The position numbers were made by a program, and so were the translations under genes. Shown here piece after piece: positions 1 through 9,033 of a stretch of DNA of 10,668 nucleotides. The first letter of the stretch is position 1. Each line of letters begins with the position of its first letter. Source of the DNA: Gammaproteobacteria bacterium (GTDB taxonomy: Bacteria; Pseudomonadota; Gammaproteobacteria; HK1). The notes below the pieces were generated by a model. It was not told the DNA's origin. It saw only the letters and a program-made list of their open reading frames with translations, and ran no database searches. The DNA lies in the NCBI GenBank assembly GCA_022822245.1, contig JAJECB010000010.1, forward strand, positions 1 through 10,668, written 5' to 3'.

Positions 1-816
<816 letters not shown>

Positions 817-884
817 TATAACACCCAAGCGGCCTCGATTCGAATGCGACCATCCCGCGCCTGACAGACTCTCCGCGACCCGTT

Positions 885-1003
885 TGCCTGGTGGCCATGG
901 CGAGTGAGAACCACCCGACCCCATCCCGAACTCGGAAGTGAAGGCACTCAGCGCCGATGATAGTGCGGGACTTTCCCGTGCGAAAGTAGGACGCTGCCAG
1001 GCA
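885..1003 (+). rRNA. rrf: 5S ribosomal RNA
   Basis: About 119 nt with the canonical bacterial 5S layout. The 5' strand TGCCTGGTGG pairs with the 3' strand GCTGCCAGGCA to close helix I. The conserved internal blocks CCCGAACTCGGAAGTGAA (about 927-944) and AGCGCCGATGATAGT are present. It follows 23S directly, as in most proteobacterial rrn operons, and is followed within ten bases by an intrinsic terminator. Ends may be off by one or two bases. Confidence 0.95.
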
Positions 1004-1011
1004 TTAATGCC

Positions 1012-1045
1012 GAGCCCCGAGAGCTTCCTTTCGGGGCTCATTTTT
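1012..1045 (+). terminator. Rho-independent terminator of the rRNA operon
   Basis: A perfect 9-bp stem, GAGCCCCGA (1012-1020) with TCGGGGCTC (1031-1039), encloses a 10-base loop and is followed by ATTTTT (1040-1045). Its position right after 5S rRNA fits the end of the rrn transcript. It separates the rRNA operon from the protein genes starting at 1090. Confidence 0.92.
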
Positions 1046-1089
1046 GGGATGGTTCGCGTCAGGGCACGGCAGCGGCAGGTGAGGTGAGA

Positions 1090-1326
1090 ATGACCGACAA
1101 CGAACAGAAGGTGCTTGAGAGACTGCTGGAGCACAGTGACGAATTCAGAGGACTCTACGACCGTCACAACGAGCTGAAGGCCAGGGTCAGGGATGCGGAG
1201 CTCGGACATGTGCCGATGGATTCGATGCGGCTCGGCGAACTCAAGCGAGAAAAGCTCCGCACCAAGGATCGGATGGCCATGTTGATCGCCGCGCACGGAG
1301 AAGAGCGGGCGGCATCGAGTGTCTGA
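1090..1326 (+). CDS. DUF465 / YdcH-like small protein
   Basis: A 78-residue, charged, mostly helical protein of the DUF465 family (E. coli YdcH is the familiar member). The family's signature stretch is visible as EFRGLYDRHNELKARV in the first half and KREKLRTKDRMAMLI near the C-terminus, which suggests two helices forming a short coiled-coil hairpin. No enzyme motif or signal peptide is present, and the family's role is not settled. I chose ATG 1090 because AGGTGA (1078-1083) sits six bases upstream. An in-frame GTG at 1084 would add two residues but leaves almost no room for a ribosome binding site. The end overlaps the alaX start by eight bases, implying co-translation. No clear promoter is seen in the 45 bases after the rRNA terminator. 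Confidence 0.85.
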   Translation: MTDNEQKVLERLLEHSDEFRGLYDRHNELKARVRDAELGHVPMDSMRLGELKREKLRTKDRMAMLIAAHGEERAASSV

Positions 1327-2032
1327 ACTTCTATATCAGGGCGACGGATACCTTCGCGAGTGCACGGCGCGCGTGACTGCCGCGGACGAGCACGGGGTCC
1401 AGCTCGACCGGACCGTATTCTACGCCGCCGGCGGGGGCCAGCCGGGTGACCGGGGCAGGCTGGTCCTTCCCGATGGATCGGAGCTCGAAATCGTCGATAC
1501 CCGCAAGGGAGTCGAGATCGGCTCGGTGGTTCATGTTCCCGCAAGCGCGGTCTCGACAGGCATCGTGGGAACCGAGGTGACGGCGGTCATCGACTGGGAG
1601 CGCCGTCATCGCCTCATGCGGATGCACACCTGCATGCACCTGTTGTCCGTGGTGATCCCGGCGGAAGTGACCGGCGGTTCCATCCGGGACGGCAGCGGCC
1701 GCCTCGATTTCGATCTTCCCGAGCCCCTCCAGGACAAGGAGCACCTCACCCGAGAGCTCAACCGCCTGGTCGAGGAAGACCTGCCGGTCGAGACGATCTG
1801 GGTGACGGACGAGGAGCTCGCCGCCCGCCCGGACCTCGTGAAGACGATGTCCGTCAAGCCGCCGTCCGGCCATGGGCGCGTGCGGCTCCTCGCCATCGGC
1901 GATGTCGATCTGCAGGCGTGCGGCGGCACCCACGTCTCGCGAACCGGAGAGATCGGCCGGGTCGTCGTGACGAAAACCGAGAAGAAGGGGCGCCACAACC
2001 GCCGCGTCAACGTCGCGTTCGCACCTTCCTAA
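1319..2032 (+). CDS. alaX: AlaX-type alanyl-tRNA editing protein
   Basis: A 237-residue free-standing homologue of the alanyl-tRNA synthetase editing domain. It should hydrolyse wrongly charged tRNA-Ala (Ser-tRNA-Ala, perhaps Gly-tRNA-Ala) in the cytoplasm and so protect translation. The zinc site is intact: HTCMH gives H103 and H107, and CGGTH gives C201 and H205. The glycine-rich loop GGGQPGD at residues 38-44 and the preceding N-terminal beta domain point to the medium AlaX class (AlaX-M) rather than the shortest form; there is no C-terminal DHHA1-like extension. It starts with GTG inside the end of the DUF465 gene (8-base overlap), and the N-terminus SELLYQGDGYLRECTA matches the usual family start. 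Its stop overlaps that of the convergent J-domain gene by four bases. Function is confident; substrate preference is inferred. Confidence 0.93.
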   Translation: MSELLYQGDGYLRECTARVTAADEHGVQLDRTVFYAAGGGQPGDRGRLVLPDGSELEIVDTRKGVEIGSVVHVPASAVSTGIVGTEVTAVIDWERRHRLMRMHTCMHLLSVVIPAEVTGGSIRDGSGRLDFDLPEPLQDKEHLTRELNRLVEEDLPVETIWVTDEELAARPDLVKTMSVKPPSGHGRVRLLAIGDVDLQACGGTHVSRTGEIGRVVVTKTEKKGRHNRRVNVAFAPS

Positions 2033-2730
2033 CCGAGCAGGACGTCCTTGGCCCGGTTGATCTGGGCCGCCAGATAGCTCGACCCGCCTCGGTCCGGGTG
2101 CAACTTCTGGATGAGGCGCCGGTGGGCGTCCACGATCGCTTCGCGGGTGGCACCGGGCTCGAGACCCAGGATCTGGAGCGCTTGCGGCACGGTCATGGGC
2201 ACCTCCGCGGCTCCCGCTCCCCGCGGGCCTCCGGCCGCATCTCCGTTCGCTTCCCCCCTTCGCCAGTCTCCACCGAGCCTCCGGTCGAGGTAGGCCTCGA
2301 GGAGTCGTGCCGACTCCGGATCGTTCCGGCGGCACTCCGCGAGCAGGGCGAGAAGGTCCCCGGGACCGAGCGAATCGAGGGTCCGGCCCTGAAATGCCCC
2401 GTTCAGCACCTCCCCGTCCAGCTTTCCGGTGTCGTGGTCGATCGACATGCGCAGCCATTCGGCTTCGACACGGGATGTCGAGCCCGGCGTGGGACCGCGC
2501 GCGGTCTGCGCACGATTGAATGCCCCCCACAGCCTCGGGAGGAGAGGCGCCAGTCCAAAGAGCAGAATCGACCAGTGAAACCGGGTGCTGAGGTACATGA
2601 GTCCGAGGGTTGCGACGGCGATCAGGACCGAACGCACCGCGGGGTGACGGAGCAGCCCCGGGCGGCGACGCAGCACGCTGATCCCGATGAGGGCCGCGAC
2701 CAGCAGGATCAGTAGCAGGACAGGGTGCAC
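2029..2730 (-). CDS. Membrane-anchored J-domain protein (Pam18/TIM14-like)
   Basis: A 233-residue DnaJ-family co-chaperone expected to stimulate the ATPase of an Hsp70 (DnaK) at the inner membrane. The N-terminus holds hydrophobic segments at about residues 3-19 and 34-65, probably two or three membrane passes. A variable middle part (about 75-175) includes a Gly/Ala-rich linker. The C-terminal J domain (about 180-233) carries the HPD motif at 211-213, which is essential for Hsp70 stimulation. The domain stops directly after helix III, and HPDRGGSSYLAAQINRAKD closely resembles mitochondrial TIM14/Pam18 rather than classical DnaJ. No Gly/Phe or zinc-finger region exists. The start is GTG with no good Shine-Dalgarno sequence, so it is less certain than the rest. 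It is the last gene of the acs / VWA / J-protein run, 58 bases after the VWA stop. Client proteins are unknown. Confidence 0.88.
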   Translation of the reverse strand: MHPVLLLILLVAALIGISVLRRRPGLLRHPAVRSVLIAVATLGLMYLSTRFHWSILLFGLAPLLPRLWGAFNRAQTARGPTPGSTSRVEAEWLRMSIDHDTGKLDGEVLNGAFQGRTLDSLGPGDLLALLAECRRNDPESARLLEAYLDRRLGGDWRRGEANGDAAGGPRGAGAAEVPMTVPQALQILGLEPGATREAIVDAHRRLIQKLHPDRGGSSYLAAQINRAKDVLLG

Positions 2731-2788
2731 GGCGTCGTCGGGGGCCGCAGCTCTGTACAGGGACCGCTCGATACGGGCGAGATCGAGC

Positions 2789-3499
2789 TCAGTCCGCCCG
2801 CCCGACCTGGTGGGTCAACTGCCTGACGAGATCTCCCGCTCCATCGCCATAGCGGGCAAGCGCGGGCCGGCCGCCTACCGCGTAGACCGCGACCGCGCTC
2901 AGGAGCTCCCGGAGCTCGCGGGCGCTCCCGCTGTCGAACCGGCAGCTCGCCCCCCCGGAGAGTCGGGCGACCTCCCCGAAGCAGCGCGCCGCGACCGGGT
3001 CGTACCCTTCATGGAACATGAACGCGGGCACACCCTTGATGCCGAGGCGGGCGGCGCGATCGCACAGCTCGTCGACGTTTTCCTCCACGCAGTCGCCCAC
3101 GAACACGAGGGCGTTCACCAATTCCCGATCCGTTTCCTTCAGGGCGTGGTCCAGCACCCGCCGGATCTGGGTCAGTCCCCCCGCACAGCGCACCGCCGAC
3201 ATCGCCCGCACCACGTCGGGGGCCCGGTTGTACCAGCGCGACGCCCGACACTCCCGGTATCCCCGGTAGTAGCAGAGCTGGAGCCAGAGGTCGCCGACGG
3301 CCGCCGCTTCCTCGAACATCTGCCCCTGGATGCCGCACGCGCGGTCCCACGTCGGCTCCCGGCTCGCGGTCGCGTCCATCGCGAAGATGAGCCGTCCTCC
3401 GCCCCCGCTCCGGCCGCCCCGCGCCGGGGTGGTGGCGACGGTCTCCAGGAACGCATCGACCGCTCGGGTCCGGGAGGTCGGGACGGGGTCACGCGCCAT
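2789..3499 (-). CDS. VWA-domain protein, uncharacterised
   Basis: A 236-residue protein that reads as a stand-alone von Willebrand factor A domain. The first beta strand and metal site appear as LIFAMDATASREP, giving D42-x-T44-x-S46, a variant of the usual DxSxS with Thr in the middle position. A candidate metal-site threonine is T110 (GGLTQ), and a second acidic site is D136 in LVFVGDCVEE. No signal peptide or membrane segment is seen, so it is probably cytoplasmic and binds a partner protein. It lies 38 bases after acs and 58 before the J-protein gene on the same strand, which suggests co-transcription. No strong ribosome binding site precedes ATG 3499. The pairing with a membrane J protein hints at protein handling at the membrane, but the function is unknown. 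Confidence 0.8.
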   Translation of the reverse strand: MARDPVPTSRTRAVDAFLETVATTPARGGRSGGGGRLIFAMDATASREPTWDRACGIQGQMFEEAAAVGDLWLQLCYYRGYRECRASRWYNRAPDVVRAMSAVRCAGGLTQIRRVLDHALKETDRELVNALVFVGDCVEENVDELCDRAARLGIKGVPAFMFHEGYDPVAARCFGEVARLSGGASCRFDSGSARELRELLSAVAVYAVGGRPALARYGDGAGDLVRQLTHQVGRAD

Positions 3500-3537
3500 G
3501 GATGGGTGCCTGCGCGGACGACACGGGCCGCAACCCG

Positions 3538-5475
<1,938 letters not shown>

Positions 5476-5508
5476 CGGTTGCGGTCTCCTCCAGGCCGAA
5501 CCGTCCCG

Positions 5509-5514
5509 ATTATA
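5509..5514 (-). promoter_or_regulatory. Likely -10 box of the acs promoter
   Basis: Read on the minus strand, the sequence is a perfect TATAAT, 34 bases upstream of the acs ATG. The hexamer 17 bases further upstream (5532-5537, GGGGAA) does not resemble TTGACA, so the promoter may need an activator or another sigma factor. On the plus strand the same place reads TATACT at 5511-5516, a possible overlapping -10 for the divergent hydrolase operon, also without a good -35 box. Confidence 0.45.
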
Positions 5515-5564
5515 CTGGCGCGCGAAAGCGGTTCCCCGTAACGGGACGAACCCGTCGGGGGCAG

Positions 5565-5570
5565 TAGAAT
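5565..5570 (+). promoter_or_regulatory. Candidate -10 box for the hydrolase-birA-SPOR operon
   Basis: TAGAAT lies 36 bases upstream of the hydrolase ATG. The 11-base context AGTAGAATCGG (5563-5573) recurs exactly at 8189-8199, just upstream of tRNA-Thr, which supports a promoter role. No convincing -35 hexamer is found at 16-18 bases upstream in either place. This is a tentative call. Confidence 0.3.
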
Positions 5571-5606
5571 CGGAATGGTCGCACCTGAGCGGGCAGAGCA
5601 GGGCGT

Positions 5607-6380
5607 ATGCAGGTTGACTCGTTCGAGCATGACGGCGTCCGCCTCGCCTTCCGCTTCGTTCCGGGCGATCCCCCCACGGTCGCGTACCTGACCGGGTTCA
5701 ACTCCGACATGGAAGGGCGCAAAGCGCGCCGAATCGCCGCCGCATGCCGGGCGCGGGGGATCGCCTCGCTCCGGTTCGACCATCGAGGCCACGGAGCTTC
5801 GACGGGCGAGCTCGCGGCGGGCAGCATCGGGCTCTGGTATCGGGACGCGCTTGCCCTGTTGACGGCCCGGCTTCGCGGAGAGCTCGTGCTGGTAGGGGCG
5901 AGCATGGGAGTGTGGTTGATGCTGCTGCTCGCCCGCACGTTCGGTCGCCACGGAACGCACCGGGTGCGCGGTCTCATCGGGATCGGGGGCGGGGCGGACT
6001 TCTCCGACTGGTTGGCCGACCTTTCTCCGGTCCAGCGCACGGAGCTCGGTCGAACCGGAATGACCTGGCGCCCTTCGCGCTACGGAGACGGCCCGTATCC
6101 GCTGACCCGGCGCATGATCGAGGACGGCCGCCGCTTCCGTGTCCTCGGTGAACGCTGGAACCCGGGCTGCCCCGTTCATCTGCTGCACGGCATGCGAGAT
6201 CCCGATGTGCCGTGGCAGGCCTCCGTGACGGTCGCCGAGACGCTCGGCGGTGCCCCGGTGCGGATCACCCTGGTTCCGGATGGCGATCATCGCCTGTCGC
6301 GCGCGTCCGATCTCGATCGGCTCGAAGGGATGCTCGACGGGATGATCGCGCGCTCGGCTCCGGGAAGGCGGCGCACGTGA
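5607..6380 (+). CDS. Alpha/beta hydrolase (serine hydrolase)
   Basis: A 257-residue cytoplasmic alpha/beta-hydrolase fold protein. The nucleophile elbow GASMG places the catalytic Ser at 99. D198 in [10 protein letters not shown] and H228 in PDGDHRL complete a plausible triad. The oxyanion/early motif reads [14 protein letters not shown] (about 27-40), followed by [11 protein letters not shown] (55-65), a pattern typical of small esterases related to ABHD10. It may act as an esterase or thioesterase; the substrate cannot be told from sequence. The ATG at 5607 has only a weak upstream purine run. The stop codon overlaps the birA GTG by four bases, so translation is probably coupled. It is the first gene of a three-gene plus-strand unit divergent from acs. 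Confidence 0.88.
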   Translation: MQVDSFEHDGVRLAFRFVPGDPPTVAYLTGFNSDMEGRKARRIAAACRARGIASLRFDHRGHGASTGELAAGSIGLWYRDALALLTARLRGELVLVGASMGVWLMLLLARTFGRHGTHRVRGLIGIGGGADFSDWLADLSPVQRTELGRTGMTWRPSRYGDGPYPLTRRMIEDGRRFRVLGERWNPGCPVHLLHGMRDPDVPWQASVTVAETLGGAPVRITLVPDGDHRLSRASDLDRLEGMLDGMIARSAPGRRRT

Positions 6381-7204
6381 TCGTGTCCGCGCCAGCGTTG
6401 ATCGAGCCACTGGACGCGGCCCGCATTCGCTCCACCCTGCCGGCGGGGGTGCAACTGGGCGGGCTGTCCGTTCACGGCGCGATCAATTCCACCAACTCCT
6501 GGCTGCAGGAGCGGTCCCTTGCCCTGGCGGCTCCCTACGCGTGCCTCTGCGAGCACCAGCTCGCCGGCCGGGGTCGCCGCGGCCGGGTCTGGGAGGACGG
6601 AACGGGGCGCGACCTCTGTCTCTCGCTGCTCTGGCGATTCGGGGCGGGGGAAGCTCGTGCCCAGGGCCTGAGTCTGGGCGTTGGGGTGGCGGTCGTGCGC
6701 GCCCTCGAATCCACCGGAGCGAGCGGCATCGGGCTCAAGTGGCCGAACGACATCGTCTGGCGGGATCGGAAGCTCGGCGGCATTCTCATCGAGGGTTCGG
6801 TGTCCGGAAGGGACTGGGTCGTCGTCATCGGCGTCGGAATCAATGTTCATCCCGCGGTCGAGCCGGATTTGCGGGTGCCACGCGTGCACCTCGCGACCCT
6901 GCCCGGTGCCGAGGTCTCCAGAAATCGTCTTGCGGCGAGTCTCATCGCGGAGATCTCGGCGGAATGCGCGCGCTACGAGACGCGGGGGGCGGGTCCCGCC
7001 ATCGAGGAATGGAAGCGGCTCGATGCAATGCGAGGGCGTGCGGTACGGATCCACCGGCCCGGCGGAGAGGTCGCCGGCATCGCTCGCGGGGTCGATGAGG
7101 CCGGGGAGCTTCTCGTGGAGGTGAACGGGGGGCTCGAGCGGTTCGTGAGCGCGGAGGTCAGCCTCCGGCCCGAACCGCGGGATCGCGCGGGGGATGCGGC
7201 GTGA
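6377..7204 (+). CDS. birA: Biotin-[acetyl-CoA-carboxylase] ligase, single-domain
   Basis: A 275-residue biotin protein ligase that makes biotinyl-AMP and attaches biotin to the carrier subunit of acetyl-CoA carboxylase. The biotinyl-AMP loop GRGRRGRVW, the KWPNDI motif and GGILIE are intact, and a C-terminal SH3-like domain follows (about 225-265, MRGRAVRI... to VSAEVSLRP). The protein starts where the E. coli BirA catalytic part begins, so the winged-helix DNA-binding domain is absent; it should be an enzyme only, not the repressor of biotin genes. I chose GTG 6377 because GGGAAGG (6362-6368) is eight bases upstream and the start forms a GTGA overlap with the hydrolase stop. A GTG two codons later is an alternative. 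The 3' end overlaps the SPOR gene by four bases. Confidence 0.93.
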   Translation: MIVSAPALIEPLDAARIRSTLPAGVQLGGLSVHGAINSTNSWLQERSLALAAPYACLCEHQLAGRGRRGRVWEDGTGRDLCLSLLWRFGAGEARAQGLSLGVGVAVVRALESTGASGIGLKWPNDIVWRDRKLGGILIEGSVSGRDWVVVIGVGINVHPAVEPDLRVPRVHLATLPGAEVSRNRLAASLIAEISAECARYETRGAGPAIEEWKRLDAMRGRAVRIHRPGGEVAGIARGVDEAGELLVEVNGGLERFVSAEVSLRPEPRDRAGDAA

Positions 7205-7929
7205 GATGGTTGGCGTTCCTGCTGGTTCTGTTGAACGTCGGGTTCTTCGGATGGCATTTCTGGCTTCCGGGCCCGCTTCGGGACCAGCCGCCGGTGCGGT
7301 CGTTCGAAGCCGCCCCGTCGCTCGACCGTCTGGGCGAGGTGGACCTCGACGACTTCGTCAAGCGGGTACCCCTGCCGCTCAGGACCTCGGGGGCCGGGGC
7401 CGGTGAAGCGGCCTGCTTCGCGGTTGGACCTCTCACCGGAGACTATTCCGAGGGTGCGGTCATGGGGAGAGTACGGGAGTGGCTGAAGAGCCGGGGCGGC
7501 CGGGTCGGTCTTCGCACCGGGCGGTACCATGAGATCAGCTACTACTGGGTTTACCTTCCCCCGGTCGGGACCCGCGACGCGGCGCAGGATCGAGTCAAGG
7601 AGCTCACCGCGAACACGTTCGGGAATTCCGTCGTCATTCCGGAAGGCAACATGAAGAACGCGGTATCCATCGGCGTGTATGGACTTCGGTCGGCGCTGGA
7701 GCGGGACCTGACCCGGCTCAAGGCCAAGGGTTTCGAACCCGAAGTGAACAGGGTCCGACGAACCGGGCGCTCGATCTGGTTCACCGCGCAGTTCCCGGCC
7801 GGCTACGAGTTTCCCGTCAAGCGTTTCGCGGTGGCCTTCGAGGGTCTCGAGGCGGTGGATACCCGGTGCCCACCCCCCCGGGAGCCCTCCGCCGGCGGGC
7901 CGGGGAAGGCCATTTCCCCCATCTCCTGA
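7201..7929 (+). CDS. SPOR-domain membrane protein
   Basis: A 242-residue protein with an N-terminal uncleaved signal anchor (residues 3-22, WLAFLLVLLNVGFFGWHFWL) and a periplasmic part. A CFAVGPL segment at 72-78 precedes a SPOR-type domain at about 113-199 (YYWVYLPPVGTRDAAQDRV, then KNAVSIGVY, then WFTAQF). SPOR domains bind glycan strands lacking stem peptides and often bring proteins to the division septum; that role is inferred here. Proteins of this make-up are commonly encoded downstream of birA in gammaproteobacteria. The GTG start lies in the birA stop (GTGA overlap). The last 20 residues are Pro/Gly-rich and probably disordered. Confidence 0.87.
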   Translation: MRWLAFLLVLLNVGFFGWHFWLPGPLRDQPPVRSFEAAPSLDRLGEVDLDDFVKRVPLPLRTSGAGAGEAACFAVGPLTGDYSEGAVMGRVREWLKSRGGRVGLRTGRYHEISYYWVYLPPVGTRDAAQDRVKELTANTFGNSVVIPEGNMKNAVSIGVYGLRSALERDLTRLKAKGFEPEVNRVRRTGRSIWFTAQFPAGYEFPVKRFAVAFEGLEAVDTRCPPPREPSAGGPGKAISPIS

Positions 7930-7932
7930 CCG

Positions 7933-7951
7933 CCCGGCTGCGGGAGCCGGG
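7933..7951 (+). terminator. GC-rich hairpin after the SPOR gene, weak terminator candidate
   Basis: CCCGGCT (7933-7939) pairs perfectly with AGCCGGG (7945-7951) across a 5-base loop, four bases after the SPOR stop codon. There is no T-run, so if it ends transcription it would be inefficient or need Rho. Confidence 0.3.
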
Positions 7952-7986
7952 ATCCGCGGTCGGCGCTTTCCTCGCCGGACGACGCG

Positions 7987-8167
7987 AGCCGCAATATCTC
8001 ACCGATGTTCGTCGCGAGGGCGCCAAGATGCTTGTGGTAGTGGGTCGCACGGACCGAAAGACGCTGAAGGCGTAGCTGACACTACGTCGACGCGGCTTGA
8101 GGGAGTACGGCCCGCTACCGCAAGCAGATTGGTGTCCGCAGCAGGACATCGGTGAGATATTGCGGCT
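7987..8167. repeat. 181-bp inverted-repeat (MITE-like) element
   Basis: The outer 22 bases of each end (7987-8008 and 8146-8167) are perfect inverted copies; the core is CAATATCTCACCGATGT. Pairing continues inward imperfectly, so the arms reach about 7987-8047 and 8108-8167. In the inner 25 bases (ending at 8047) there are five mismatches, three of which become G-U pairs if the plus strand is transcribed. The roughly 60-base centre contains smaller hairpins, for example GTAGTG (8037-8042) with CACTAC (8080-8085). No open frame of note lies inside, and no clear target-site duplication flanks it. Size, terminal repeats and a second related copy at 10470 fit a non-autonomous miniature transposable element. 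A structured RNA or an intergenic repeat family is the alternative. Confidence 0.75.
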
Positions 8168-8190
8168 AGGTACGGGAGCGAGACGAGGAG

Positions 8191-8196
8191 TAGAAT
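8191..8196 (+). promoter_or_regulatory. Candidate -10 box for tRNA-Thr
   Basis: TAGAAT lies nine bases upstream of the tRNA, in the same 11-base context AGTAGAATCGG that precedes the hydrolase operon. No good -35 box is visible at the usual distance; the region where it would lie abuts the right end of the inverted-repeat element at 8167. Confidence 0.3.
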
Positions 8197-8205
8197 CGGC
8201 CCGTT

Positions 8206-8281
8206 GCCGGCGTAGCTCAGTTGGCAGAGCAGGGGTTTTGTAAACCTCAGGTCCGCGGTTCGAATCCGTGCGTCGGCACCA
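8206..8281 (+). tRNA. tRNA-Thr, anticodon UGU
   Basis: A full cloverleaf of 76 nt with encoded CCA. Acceptor GCCGGCG (8206-8212) pairs with CGTCGGC (8271-8277) with one G-U. The D stem is GCTC/GAGC. The anticodon stem GGGGT/ACCTC encloses TTTGTAA, giving anticodon TGT at 8239-8241. The T arm is CGCGG-TTCGAAT-CCGTG. The discriminator is A8278, followed by CCA (8279-8281). The anticodon reads ACA and, with U34 modification, ACG. It stands alone: no other tRNA and no tuf gene follows. The 168 bases to the next gene show only small hairpins, such as CCGTCG/CGACGG at 8332-8346. Confidence 0.97.
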
Positions 8282-8449
8282 TCTCCGGCTTTCCGCGGAG
8301 CGAGGAATCTCCAGGTGGCGAGCCCATGCAACCGTCGGTGCGACGGCAGACCGACGTGCACCCCATGTCGGGCAGCGCTCGCCGGCGGCGGACCGGGAGA
8401 GAACCCTTCCGGGAATCGTGAACCCCCACGCTGATCGACGAAGTGCTCC

Positions 8450-8833
8450 ATGAATGAAGACGAGCGGAGCGGTGGCCGGCTGGAACGGGTCGTCGCCGAA
8501 GCGCGCCGACAGGCGGAGCAGCGCGAGCGGGGCTATCGCGCGAAAGCGCTGAAGATGTATCCGTGGGTCTGCGGACGATGCGCGCGTGAATTCACCAGGG
8601 AGAATCTGAGCGAGCTCACGGTCCATCATCGCGATCATGACCACGACAACAATCCGCCTGACGGCAGCAATTGGGAGCTGCTCTGCGTCTATTGCCACGA
8701 CAACGAGCACGCTCGCCATGTCGACCATGTGAGAGGGGCCGGCTACGGGCCCGAATCGACCGGGGACACTGGGGACGACGCGACCCACCGCCCCTTTGCC
8801 GGGCTGGATTCCCTGCTCAAGGGGCGGGACTGA
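8450..8833 (+). CDS. yajD: YajD-like HNH nuclease-family protein
   Basis: A 127-residue protein closely resembling E. coli YajD. Shared stretches include ALKMYPWVCGRCAREF, ELTVHH and DGSNWELLCVYCHDNEH. The HNH/beta-beta-alpha-metal fold is visible as zinc-binding cysteine pairs C41/C44 and C79/C82, the VHH motif with H59-H60 as likely catalytic histidines, N74 and H87. The family is annotated as putative HNH nuclease; its DNA target and role are not established. The N-terminal 28 residues are a charged helix longer than in YajD, and the C-terminal tail ends in the family-like PFAGLDSLLKGRD. ATG 8450 has a weak ribosome binding site, and the encoded N-terminus is the least certain part. About 200 bases follow (8834-9033) in which I see no gene. 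Confidence 0.88.
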   Translation: MNEDERSGGRLERVVAEARRQAEQRERGYRAKALKMYPWVCGRCAREFTRENLSELTVHHRDHDHDNNPPDGSNWELLCVYCHDNEHARHVDHVRGAGYGPESTGDTGDDATHRPFAGLDSLLKGRD

Positions 8834-9033
8834 CTCGGCTTCCGGAACTCTCGATGGCAGGTTCCCGGCGGCCTGCGGCCGGCACTACGGGATTTGGCCG
8901 ATACGCCGGGGATGGCTCGTTGCGCCGTGTTTCGCCGCACGCGGGAAGCGGGCGCCGGAATGGTGGTCCGGCTCGCGGAACCCGTGGATGGGGCCCCGGT
9001 CTGTGCCGAAGCGCGCCCCGGCCGGCGCCTCGC

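Noticed and set aside
1331..2530. 399-codon minus-strand open frame across alaX and the J-domain gene
   Set aside because: It spans two real genes and has Arg/Pro/Gly-rich composition without domains.
6212..6376. Longer N-terminus for birA starting at ATG 6212
   Set aside because: The extra 55 residues overlap the hydrolase coding sequence and do not form the winged-helix domain; GTG 6377 has a good ribosome binding site and the expected overlap.
7987..8167. CRISPR array
   Set aside because: The repeats are inverted, not direct, and occur as one pair with no regularly spaced units.
8332..8356. Terminator for tRNA-Thr
   Set aside because: Competing 6- and 7-bp hairpins (CCGTCG/CGACGG and CGTCGGT/ACCGACG) exist but no T-run follows, so a terminator call is not supported.
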